A stretch of DNA of 64,000 nt from NCBI GenBank assembly GCA_964035015.1, contig OZ035997.1:19449563-19513562 (forward strand). Reading direction: 5' to 3'. Within the stretch, counting starts at the first letter, position 1, and every line of letters starts with the position of its first letter. Below are positions 57,501 to 64,000 of this stretch, piece after piece. The position numbers and the translations under genes are program-made. Below the pieces are notes generated by a model. The model was given only the letters and a program-made list of their open reading frames with translations, ran no database searches and was not told where the DNA came from. This stretch comes from Corallium rubrum (taxonomy: Eukaryota > Cnidaria > Anthozoa > Scleralcyonacea > Coralliidae).

Positions 57501-58282
57501 GTTCATTATTTTTAGACTAGCTATTGTCAAGGATAATCGATAAGCAAACTTTATCCTTAATTCTTTGAAAGTTTTCATGGCGATAATGTAATATAAATAA
57601 GTTTTGTGGAAACACCGCGTAAAATATTTCTTTGCTACGCTTTCGGCCTGTTGACTCAGGCCTTCATCAGAGCAATGACAACAAGTTGTTGGCTCACGTC
57701 ATTTATAAACTTCGAACTGATCAATTAAATCACGTCAGAATGTTGACTCAGGCCTTTCTCTGATGAAGGCCTGTGTCAACAGACCGAAAGCTTAGCAAAG
57801 AAATATTTTACGTGGTGTTTCCACAAAACTTATTTATATTAAAATCAAGAATGTTCTCCGAATAGGGCACATCACGTGCTGTTTAATGGCTGTCCTTCCT
57901 GAGAAATAGTGCGATGTTTTGCAATCTCAATAGACTCCCTTGTTCTTCGCGTGAAGTATTGCTTGTCACTGGCTAAGAGTGACGAATTTGGAGAATTTTG
58001 TATATAATGAACTCAATTGGTTTAAAAACTTATTAATAATTCTCACGAAAACACAGGAAACCAGTATCATTTCCGTGGTTTTCAGTTCATAATGCACCTT
58101 TGTTTATATTTTTGGGGATTTTTTACACCAATGAACTTACCAAATGGGTCGTTTTTAAGCCATTCAGAACATTCCCATGCATTACGTGTTTCATCTGCTC
58201 ATGTTTTTAGGATTTGAAAGAAGATTACAAGCGTTTCCAAAATTACACACAAGGATTTTGTTCTGATTACCTCCTAAAATAA
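42505..58282 (+). CDS. Coiled-coil protein similar to vertebrate C6orf163, 7 exons
   Basis: Exons: 42505-42625, 49402-49475, 51437-51544, 53522-53767, 53939-54066, 57235-57304, 58211-58282. Phases match throughout and give 272 residues. The N-terminal part has LTHRNII.VGTDILKEIE (about 35-51), resembling the THKDIL.IGANILKK segment I recall from C6orf163. A long Glu/Lys/Ala-rich coiled coil follows (about 65-245; RAENEIAAVKYRC, EEALRNAAEEANRMKEEA). The C-terminus LKEDYKRFQNYTQGF also fits the family ending. Function is unknown to me. No membrane segment or enzyme motif is present. The first ATG used is the most upstream in frame; a second Met is at residue 6. The coding sequence occupies 5% of a 15.8-kb gene; introns hold several transposons and an 18-bp minisatellite. 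Confidence 0.8.
42970..43850. repeat. Diffuse ATTGAT/CAATTG low-complexity block
   Basis: Two dense zones (42965-43195 and 43630-43820) are made of overlapping CAATTGATR, TCGATAT and ATCAATACCAATTG words in both orientations. No fixed period is seen. Confidence 0.7.
43980..44625. mobile_element. 650-bp full-length foldback with tandem-repeat arms
   Basis: It begins CACTACACCTTTTTCAGGTC and ends GACCTGAAAAAGGTGTAGTG. The outer arms contain repeats of about 24 bp (GAATTTCAGACATTTCCAAATGATATTCAG type). The inner arms (AGCGAGAGGCTTGCACAGTA, GGGAACACATATACCTTTTTTG, AATAAAAAACATTCAAGTGC) are also inverted, leaving only about 70 unpaired bases in the centre. Confidence 0.9.
45262..45330. mobile_element. 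Tiny TAGCCTGC MITE with GTTGTAGAG flanks
   Basis: TATAGCCTGCGTAGCGGGAG...GCTACGCAGGCTA is bracketed by GTTGTAGAG (45253-45261 and 45331-45339). At 69 bp it is the shortest member of the TAGCC-ended group. Confidence 0.8.
45340..47640. other. C6orf163-like gene, intron 1, middle part
   Basis: No firm feature. 46427-46450 contains ACGCATGCGCAAG, an NRF1-like palindrome also seen in promoters. An exon-like frame follows at 46587-46653 (see findings). The short antisense ORFs are unsupported. Confidence 0.4.
47640..49285. mobile_element. Possible element with GCGAGTTGCGA inverted flanks enclosing a minisatellite
   Basis: GCATGCGAGTTGCGAGTTGTGCG..TTGCGAGTTTACAAGTTGC at 47647-47718 is opposed by CAACTTGCAACTTGCAAATT, CGCAACTCGCAAATTCGC at 49238-49275. 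The region between is the 18-bp minisatellite plus 600 bp of unassigned DNA with a C14 run (about 48789-48802). The inverted flanks are themselves repetitive, so element status is tentative. Confidence 0.4.
47725..48650. repeat. 18-bp minisatellite CATAGCACCCTGTTTTAG
   Basis: About 51 units, varying mainly at CCCTG/CCGTG and TTAG/TTGG. One irregularity lies at about 48035-48110, where partial units break the register. The period is a multiple of three, which produces open frames IAPCFS on plus and MLKQGA/MPKQGA on minus. Neither has a credible gene context. Confidence 0.95.
49476..51132. other. C6orf163-like gene, intron 2
   Basis: 49703-49870 has three diverged copies of a GTTTACA.GG...CCGTAC.AATTCGAGACC unit, typical of decayed cnidarian MITEs. 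49500-49565 has an inverted pair around GTACGCAGG/CCTACGCAGG. The rest is unassigned. Confidence 0.45.
51133..51354. mobile_element. MITE with CGAGGGGCAAATCAC ends and a TGATTTTT core
   Basis: CGAGGGGCAAATCACCCCTG and CAGTGATTTGCCCCTCG are inverted ends. The inside is a degenerate (GTGATTTTT)n array. A related solo stretch with CAGAAAAATCACGAAG..AAAATCAC lies at 34590-34665 in the kinase gene. Confidence 0.85.
51545..52639. other. C6orf163-like gene, intron 3, 5' part
   Basis: No clear element or exon. 52177-52392 is an open frame without family signature. Confidence 0.4.
52640..52987. mobile_element. MITE with TTAAGTGCCTGTTTACA ends
   Basis: TTAAGTGCCTGTTTACACCC...CTAGCACTCGG is inverted as GGGTGCTAGGGTAAGTAACC...TTGTGAACAGGCCTTAA. 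The GCTAGGGT/ACCCTAG.AC words repeat inside. Confidence 0.75.
53035..53392. mobile_element. MITE with CACCGCTGCCAAACGTTT ends and 13-bp flanking repeats
   Basis: CACCGCTGCCAAACGTTTAG..GCATGCGC and GCATGCGCAAACGTTTGGCA, GCGGTG are inverted ends. TTCTTTCAATCGA (53022-53034) and TTCTTTCAATCAA (53393-53405) directly abut the element and look like a target duplication with one mismatch. Confidence 0.8.
54073..54505 (+). pseudogene. LINE 3'-end fragment (RT C-terminus)
   Basis: The frame 54079-54366 encodes RFSHRSLLSTPKIYTFAYGK, then SHAAPELWNSLPEYIK and FKSILKTYLF. This is the conserved carboxy end of many CR1/L2-type RT proteins (AAP.LWN.LP..I....FKS.LKT.LF). The 3' UTR with GTAAGCGCATTGAGATGTTT and a TTATTTATTGTT-like end follows. 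The copy is strongly 5'-truncated. It begins within a few bases of the exon 5 donor of the C6orf163-like gene. Confidence 0.8.
54510..56221. mobile_element. 1.7-kb non-autonomous DNA transposon with about 75-bp TIRs
   Basis: ACGAAGTGGCTATAGGTCCG and the complement CGAACCTATAGCCACTTCGT define the ends. The TIRs continue through GGAACTCGTTCAAG.AAAACTAAAG. A second, inner inverted pair lies at 54597-54650 and 55622-55672 (CTCCTCCGCAGGCCCTCG..GCATCATGGACAGGTCAC). A tandem duplication of about 70 bp (CTATTTGGTCGGATAAACTG) lies at 54907-55000. A Penelope fragment (AAACACTGCCTATGCAGCA) lies at 55821-55839. No transposase frame is present. Confidence 0.82.
56608..56740. mobile_element. MITE with TAATAGACCTTTCC ends
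   Basis: TAATAGACCTTTCCGC and GCGTGGAAAGGTCTATTA are inverted. The 133-bp element carries ATCACGTGAT inside. Confidence 0.85.
57634..57673 (-). ncRNA. Hammerhead ribozyme motif, GAAAGC class
   Basis: Minus strand: GCT-CTGATGA-A, 6-bp stem II GGCCTG(AGTCAA)CAGGCC, GAAAG-CGT-AGC. Stem I pairs GCT/AGC. The stem III segment is AGCG rather than the self-complementary AGCU of the partner, a likely point mutation. Confidence 0.7.
57757..57796 (+). ncRNA. Hammerhead ribozyme motif, GAAAGC class (mirror copy)
   Basis: TCT-CTGATGA-A, stem II GGCCTG(TGTCAA)CAGACC with one mismatch, GAAAG-CTT-AGC. The AGCU stem III segment is self-complementary, as expected for dimer-type hammerheads. Stem I is weakened to 2 bp. 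Confidence 0.65.
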
Positions 58283-58389
58283 TGTTGATGCTGTAGATGA
58301 AAAAATGATAAATATAATGTAATTATTTTATGTAATATTCAATATTTATTAAATTTTCTTTATTCACGAAATCTTAGTATATTACTAGT

Positions 58390-59131
58390 AGGGCCTGTTT
58401 ATATGGAGGCGAGGTACTCGGTCAGCCGAGTTACCCACTGGGATAAACTTTACATTCTGTTTATATGAAAGTGAGTTACCTGGCAAGTTGAAATATTTGA
58501 GATGATTATCATCAACTAGCCTCCTCCGCAGGCAACTCTGTGTCTTCCCATATGTGTAAGCTGATTTATCCGAGCATTATGGAGCATAACTGATTTTTAG
58601 CTGATTCTGTATGCTAGCTAGCTGACACAGTGAGCTGACATTACTGATCTGACACGAGCTGGCATATAGGTACTCTGTCTACTGTGAAGTCTTCCCTTTT
58701 CCGTCGTCCAATCCCTTCTCAAATCCTATCTATCCCCCACAATTCCCCATTTTCCCAGACACAGTTGCCTAATAATTATAATTGTCAGTTGGCTATAAAT
58801 AATGCTCGGATAAATCAGCTCACACATCTGGGAAGACACGGAGTTGCCTTCGGAGGAGGCTAATCATCAACAAAAGTTACATAAAGAAACGAATATATAA
58901 AATTTATCCCGCTATGGTGTGTTTATAATGTGTTTATATGGGGAAATGTTTATCCCTCTTTGTCGAGATCTCGGCTGCCAGTGCCGAGTTCTCGCCATGC
59001 AGGGCGAGTTACCCGCTTGTCTCATATAAACACTGCGGTGGGAAAAACAGTGTTTGCTCTACCGACCAGGGACTCGTCATGTCCCAAGTAACTCGGTTGG
59101 CCGGGTAACTCGCCTCCATATTAACAGATCC
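58390..59131. mobile_element. Foldback element with GGGCCTGTTTATATGGAGGC ends
   Basis: Left end GGGCCTGTTTATATGGAGGC and GAGGTACTCGG; right end CCGGGTAACTCGCCTCCATA..TTAACAGATCC. Repeated GAGTTACC/GGTAACTC and GTTTATAT words recur throughout both halves. It is interrupted by the MITE at 58517-58862. It begins about 100 bp after the C6orf163-like stop codon. Confidence 0.78.
58517..58862. mobile_element. TAGCC-ended MITE nested in the foldback, perfect 9-bp TSD
   Basis: TAGCCTCCTCCGCAGGCAAC...TGATTTATCCGAGCATTAT is inverted as ATAATGCTCGGATAAATCAG...GAGTTGCCTTCGGAGGAGGC..TA. It is flanked by ATCATCAAC at 58508-58516 and 58863-58871. Confidence 0.92.
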
Positions 59132-59139
59132 TAAGTTAG

Positions 59140-59580
59140 CTTAAAGGACATTGGCAGCAAAAATTAAGTTTTTCTAGTTTGAAAGAACTCATAAAATTGT
59201 AATAGAAGACCTTTTACAATTTTTTCGTATCTTTCTTCGTTTTCAAGAATTTCAATTTGTTTAATATGTAAATGAGATGGTCTCTGACGTCAGGAGCAGG
59301 GTACAGTATTTTCACAAATAGCAAAATCAGTTATATCTCTAAATTTGTTCAACGAAATCACTTGAAACTGTGCACGTAAAAACACCTTGTGACACTGATT
59401 ACATGCATGTCAACCCTGCTCCTGACGTCAGGGCCAAAATGAGGTCATTTACATATTAAACAAACTGGAATATCTTGCAAACGAAGAAAGACACGCAAAA
59501 GGTGTAAAAGATATCTATTACAATTTCACGAGTTCTTTCAAATTAAACAAACTTAATTTTTATTGCCAATACCATTTAAG
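59140..59580. mobile_element. Foldback element with CTTAAAGGACATTGGCAGCA ends
   Basis: Arms of about 150 bp: CTTAAAGGACATTGGCAGCA, AAACTTAATTTTT-type, GAAAGAACTC, ATTGTAATAGA, and CGTCAGGAGCAGGGT near the centre, all mirrored. The centre is about 110 bp. A solo arm relative lies at 22482-22556. Confidence 0.88.
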
Positions 59581-60771
59581 ACTACAGTTACCGTTAGTTT
59601 GCATGGACAAAATGTGAAATCATTTTGAGGTTACAAAAACGTACATACTATCAAAAATAAGTATGACATATATATCGGGAATTAGCTCAACTTTAGTCAA
59701 AGGCTATACCTATATATTTTTTATATAGTAAGTTTGTTGTTTTAAAGAGGCAATGTCTTCCCCGCCAAGATAAGCTCCCCCCTCGTATATCTCCCTTTAC
59801 AAAGTCTTATCAGATAGACAATTTTGTACGTCTGATACAGGGCTAAAAATACAGAGTTTTCGAACTTTTGTAAATATGATAAAGTAATGTCGTTTTTCAT
59901 GTTTTCTAAAGTAACCTATATAGTCCTTGGATTGCCCACGATCACTTGTTGACGAAATACTTTGCCTATGATGTAGCTGCATGTATGACGAGATTACAGC
60001 AACAGACTGATGATCTGATCTTATACTAAACGATTGATTTAATTGGTTATAATCTGTGTTTAACTGAACCGGACGTAAAATAACGCGAAACTTTCCCACT
60101 CCGCCGAAATTAATCAAGAAATGCATGCATAAAGTTTAGTTTTTACTTTTCGCTATTATTTTGTCCCCAGCAGTACTGTGCATAACCGAGGCTACATTTT
60201 TTTTATAATTGAATGATTTGCTCTTGTTGTTATTGACTGAGTAATTCTATATTTTAATTAGTTTCAATAAATCTTCTGTACAACTTGAACTGTCATTGAT
60301 TGGTATGCAATATTATTGTATATAAAATTCCAAGCAAGCACTTCAAATCCATATGTACATTTTTAGTTACCGGGCTCAGTTCAGATCGACTGATGGAAAG
60401 TTTTATGTTGTTAAATCATTCTTGTATTTGTATTCAGACCAAAGTGATGAAATATTAACAGTATAACCAGTCATCAATATTTCATTGTTAACGTTCAATG
60501 CAGCATTTAATTAATTGGCATTGTCACTAATTTATCAAATTAGATTACTTAACTTGTCAAGACAAGCTATTGGTTAATACTAAAAACATTTGTTATGACA
60601 CACAGTGAGAATTTTAAATGCCATATATATATTTTATTCCCAATATAGCCAATACAGGTCAAAAATATTAACGTCGCACAATGAAACAACAAATAAAGAC
60701 GCATTTTCCAACAGAGCGAAGCATAGGAAACATACGTTCAGAAGCAACGCTTAATATATATCAAGCTTAAG
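59581..60771. other. Upstream region of Kv-B
   Basis: 1.2 kb of AT-rich sequence without repeats I can define. It should contain the Kv-B promoter and 5' UTR. No specific motif is convincing. Confidence 0.4.
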
Positions 60772-62052
60772 ATGGATTGCTTAGTTGAAAAGATTGGAAA
60801 ACAATGTCTAGAAATGGAATACGTAAGTGATCGATTGACTATTAACATTAGTGGTGCAATCTACGAGACTCGTGAAAGAACATTGTCGCATTTTCCTGAC
60901 TCTTTGTTGGGCGATCCTTTAAAAAGAAAGGAATATTATTGCCCAAAAATGAATGCTTACTTCTTCAACAGACACAGGCGAGCCTTTGAAAGCATTCTGT
61001 ATTATTATCAATCTGGTGGAAGACTGGTTTTACCAAAAGACATTCCTCTAAGGTTGTTTTTTGAAGAAGTGGAGTTCTTTGGTTTAGGTGACGAAGCACT
61101 TTGTTTGGTCAGTAAAGGTCTTTACGCTGGCAAGAATAAACCAGTTGAAAAACTAATGCCAACTCAAACAACAGCATATAAAATATGGCAAACATTTGAA
61201 TATCCAAGATCATCTAGTTTGGCTAAAGTTCTCAGTGTATTTTGCATGGCTATGATTGTACTGTCCATTATATTGTCTTGTTTAACAACATCCGTTTACT
61301 TTAAAGAAAGATACTGCATTGAGAAATGTTCACACGATAAACTAAATGGAACCACTGAAGCCGTTGAATCAATGCAACTGTGTTGTAAATTCTCATACAA
61401 GCCAGTCCAAGCTGTTTTAATTCTTGATCTAATCTGCTACTGTTGGTTTCTAATAGAATATATCTGTCGTTTGGCATCGTCGCCGTCAAAAAAGCACTTC
61501 TTTTTATCGTTCCTGAACTTCATAGATTTCATTGTGGTCGTTCCTTTTTTTATCACTTATTTCATCAACCTGGAAAAGCCACATTCTTTATCTAGTGTTA
61601 GTTATGTAGTAAGTATTTCAAGGTTATTACGACTAGCTCGTATCATAAAATTATCACGTTATTCCCGTGGTTTGAAAGCTCTCGGTTCAACACTACGTGC
61701 AAGCTTCCGTGAACTAAAGATGATGATGATGTTTCTGGTCATAGTCGTCGTCGCTTCATCTTGTACAGTGTTCTTGGCTGAACAAAAGAATCCTGAGGCA
61801 CTTATCAGAAGTATTCCTGATGGCTTTTGGTGGTCAATTACTACAATAACCACAGTAGGTTATGGAGATTTCTACCCAGTGAGCGTTGGAGGAAAACTTA
61901 TTGGTTGTCTTTGTACTGTACTTGGCGCTCTAGCATTCTCACTTCCTGTTATCGTGTTTGCTACCAACTTTCGTACTTGTTATAAATCAGACGACTCCAT
62001 CACTGCTGAATATCATCGCAATCTAAGACACCAGGCTCATGGTAGATGGTAA
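60772..62052 (+). CDS. Shaker/Kv1-type voltage-gated K+ channel subunit, intronless (Kv-B)
   Basis: 426 residues in one exon. T1 domain about 21-112 (LTINISGAIYETRERTLSHF, YFFNRHRRAFESILYYYQSGG); S1 152-174; a Cys-rich S1-S2 loop (Cys182, 186, 204, 205) with an NGT site at 192; S2 212-234; S3 246-265; S4 277-302 (SISRLLRLARIIKLSR); S5 316-337; filter TVGYGD 361-366; S6 375-399. The filter is canonical. Odd points: S4 R1 position is Ser281, and the S6 PVP hinge is PVI (392-394). The tail after S6 is short and basic. It is paralogous to Kv-A, with the same intronless form, suggesting a lineage-specific Kv1 expansion as known in cnidarians. It is probably a membrane subunit that co-assembles with pore-competent Kv1 partners. 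An in-frame Met at 15 is a possible alternative start. Confidence 0.93.
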   Translation: MDCLVEKIGKQCLEMEYVSDRLTINISGAIYETRERTLSHFPDSLLGDPLKRKEYYCPKMNAYFFNRHRRAFESILYYYQSGGRLVLPKDIPLRLFFEEVEFFGLGDEALCLVSKGLYAGKNKPVEKLMPTQTTAYKIWQTFEYPRSSSLAKVLSVFCMAMIVLSIILSCLTTSVYFKERYCIEKCSHDKLNGTTEAVESMQLCCKFSYKPVQAVLILDLICYCWFLIEYICRLASSPSKKHFFLSFLNFIDFIVVVPFFITYFINLEKPHSLSSVSYVVSISRLLRLARIIKLSRYSRGLKALGSTLRASFRELKMMMMFLVIVVVASSCTVFLAEQKNPEALIRSIPDGFWWSITTITTVGYGDFYPVSVGGKLIGCLCTVLGALAFSLPVIVFATNFRTCYKSDDSITAEYHRNLRHQAHGRW

Positions 62053-62814
62053 AGGATCCACAGCACGCATTCAGTACATTAGATATGTAATTATTAATTT
62101 ATTATATAGCACTCTCAGAATGTATATAAATGATTTCCGAGAATATTCCCTCCGCCATTTTCCTGACAAGCTCTTACTCAATCTACAACTTAAAACACGG
62201 CGAAGATATACCTAATGAAATAAGTTCGAGGTTCGAACAAAACGCACTATTATAAAGTCCAAACCAAGTCCGCTATTTGCATGGGTATATAATACAGTAG
62301 GTACCAGGTCTCATCATATATGTAAAAAAGTAGAGTGCTGTCAGACTAGTTCCTAGTCCTCTTTTCTCTCGAACTTAGTTTGGTGACGTCACAGAATAGG
62401 GATCGAGCGAGAGGACTAGCGGAAAATGTTCATCTTTATCTATCATGAATCCTGCTGGAGCTCGGATTCTTTAATCTTTATGAACGAGGGCACTTAAACA
62501 AACTTCTTGAGAGCAGACAGCAAACGAGTAGGTTTCTTTGTTTTACATTACGTTAAAAGTTGTTACATACGAGGCTTTATAAAGTAGTGTTCGGCGTAGG
62601 AAGTGATCGTGTTGAAACACATTTATACAAATCGAAATATGCTATTTTAACGTTTCGGCAGTAGACCAACCTTGCTATATGATGTTATAAAGAATTGTAC
62701 AGACCGGCGTGAGTGTTATCTGCCTTGGTTTTCCGCCAAACGGCCGTTTGGTGCCTGTATAATTTGGGGCCAGATTTGGGGCCAAGCAAAACATTTTATT
62801 CCAGGCCTATGTCC

Positions 62815-62890
62815 TCTCACTTGAGTATCATGATAATCATCATTTCTTCACACAGTCGAATATGATGATTATCATGATACTCAAGTGAGA
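62815..62890. repeat. Perfect hairpin TCTCACTTGAGTATCATGAT
   Basis: Arms TCTCACTTGAGTATCATGAT, AATCATCAT and their exact complement enclose about 18 bases. A small MITE or a strong RNA hairpin. Confidence 0.92.
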
Positions 62891-63235
62891 TTCTGTCCCA
62901 CATGCGGGATGTTAAACTAAATTGCATATAACAAAAGAACCATTAGGGGTGTTGTGGGCCGGGTCTGAGAGGCGAGACTTTCTTCCGGGTGGGTTGTGGC
63001 TAGGGTTAGGGTCAGGTTTAGAGGTGGGGGTTGAGTTGGGGGTTTGGGGGTAGGGAATTCTTTTTTTAATTCAACGACATCTCACAAATGACGATAATCA
63101 TGCATGAGCAGCATATCCTCTCATTTCGAAATGACGATTTCGGTCTGCTGCTCGACGTTAAAAAGAGAGGCCTGGTAACCAGGCTGGAGTGCTGTATGGG
63201 CAGTCTTCTGCCGAGATTAATTTTAATAACAAAAT

Positions 63236-63275
63236 ACTGACGTTTCAACTTTTGAGCGGATCCCTTCATCAGAGT
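63236..63275 (-). ncRNA. Hammerhead ribozyme motif (Penelope remnant)
   Basis: Minus strand ACT-CTGATGA, an AGGGATCCGCTC segment with extra bases (AAAAGTT) before GAAAC-GTC-AGT. The insertion next to stem II probably harms the fold. Confidence 0.6.
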
Positions 63276-63288
63276 AATCACAAATTTC

Positions 63289-63316
63289 ATTCTGATGAAA
63301 GGCTCGAAATGTCAGT
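63289..63316 (+). ncRNA. Hammerhead ribozyme motif, degenerate mirror copy
   Basis: ATT-CTGATGA-AAGGCTC-GAAAT-GTC-AGT. The core is intact but stem II is truncated and the stem III segment is AUGU, so it is likely inactive. With the 63236 motif it forms a small inverted pair. Confidence 0.55.
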
Positions 63317-64000
63317 ATATGAGGTTATGCAATAACCAAGGTTAACAGCCAAGGAACGGCGCGTGGAGAATGGGGAGAATCAGCGTGAGAGTGTTTGATA
63401 ACTAGAGGTGCATTGGCCAGCAAGGAGTCATTACGCCTTTAGTCGGCATACTGGCTAGTTGAGGAAAACATAACAGCGAACATATTGCATCTTATATGAG
63501 AGGCACACCACGCCTGACCGATCATTGCGCCTTTTGACGGCACAACGAAGACATAGCTGAGTATCAGTAGCATACAAGAAGTAAAGAAAATTGCGAAAAT
63601 GAGAATTCTACGTTGGTCGTAAGCCAAGTGGTAGCGCAAGCAGTGGCTCAAGCGACTGGACCGCGGGGAAAGCAGACCATGACAGCCGGCTCCGATCTTG
63701 TCGCATTGTTGGAGCGATTGAAGCAGCATTCTCCTGGTTACCACGTCAGGTAAAGCACTGTCACCAAGCCCAGGGTACAGCAATCAAGGTATGTTAAATA
63801 TAATCTATCTTTGTTCGTGTGGCAAACACTTCGGCTACGTTCGGGACAGAGGTAAGACAAAACCAGGGTCTAGCAAAGCGGTGTCCGAAATACCTTCACA
63901 GAAAGAACGCAGGAAAGTCAGGCCTTAAAAGAAAGTAAGAATTTGCGCGAAGAGAAGTAAAAAAGGCGCCAGAGGCTGAGCACAAAGGTCACACACCATG

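Larger units (their letters stand above)
57593..57836. mobile_element. Palindromic Penelope-like remnant with two hammerheads
   Basis: Arms ATAAGTTTTGTGGAAACACC, GCGTAAAATATTTCTTTGCT and the hammerhead segment are mirrored at 57757-57836, around an 80-bp centre containing AACTTCGAACTGATCAATTA. It has the same terminal sequence as 26874-26949. There is no coding part. Confidence 0.85.
62053..64000. other. Downstream of Kv-B: no further gene supported
   Basis: Contains a GTAGAGTGCTG Penelope-type word at about 62330, a perfect hairpin (62815-62890), a GGGTTAGGG/GGGTTGAGTTGGGGG G-rich stretch (62998-63055) and a hammerhead pair (63236-63316). The minus-strand frame at 63439-63783 has one hydrophobic segment but no recognisable family, so I do not call it. 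Confidence 0.45.

Noticed and set aside
62998..63055. Telomere-like GGGTTAGGG stretch
   Set aside because: Only one or two imperfect units in a generally G-rich segment; not a telomeric array.
63439..63783. 114-codon minus-strand ORF with one hydrophobic segment
   Set aside because: No family motif, no splice context, and it lies in a repeat-containing intergenic region near the window end.

Overview
The window is eukaryotic and most likely from an anthozoan cnidarian (sea anemone or coral). The evidence is AT-rich DNA, short exons separated by long transposon-filled introns, two intronless Shaker-type potassium channel genes, a Penelope-like element carrying hammerhead ribozyme motifs, and a tRNA/5S-like SINE whose tail resembles coral SINEs. 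The organism call is inference; no species-level marker is present.

Five host genes can be supported. (1) 1313-21850, plus strand: the complete dynein-assembly gene DAW1 (ODA16/WDR69). Sixteen exons join in phase to 415 codons plus stop. (2) 27286-37856, plus: a six-exon, 456-residue phosphagen (creatine) kinase of mitochondrial type, with an approximately 48-residue insertion and changed active-site residues. Its first intron carries a nearly full-length non-LTR retrotransposon (27572-31480, minus). (3) 39277-40479, minus: a single-exon Kv1-like channel subunit. (4) 42505-58282, plus: a seven-exon, 272-residue coiled-coil protein that resembles vertebrate C6orf163. (5) 60772-62052, plus: a second single-exon Kv1-like subunit. 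Both channel proteins lack the second proline of the S6 PXP hinge and the first S4 arginine, which suggests regulatory rather than self-sufficient subunits.

Introns and intergenic DNA are dominated by repeats. There is a 2.6-kb minisatellite with higher-order structure (2365-4978), a 1.6-kb pyrimidine tract (10300-11925), an 18-bp minisatellite (47725-48650) and octamer, hexamer, tetramer and dinucleotide arrays. There are more than twenty foldback/MITE elements, several nested inside each other (32046-33230, 54510-56221, 58390-59131). There is also a Penelope-like element with 200-bp inverted arms (14177-15455).

Two themes deserve attention. First, hammerhead ribozyme motifs recur at least ten times on both strands, in intact, tandem and palindromic Penelope-derived contexts. 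Second, a MITE family with TAGCC...GGCTA ends shows target duplications of about 9 bp at four sites, one of which interrupts a 114-bp hammerhead-bearing tandem array.

Functionally, DAW1 is a ciliary dynein-transport factor. The C6orf163-like and kinase genes have no proven link to it. No operon-like logic applies here, and the genes should be read as independent transcription units.
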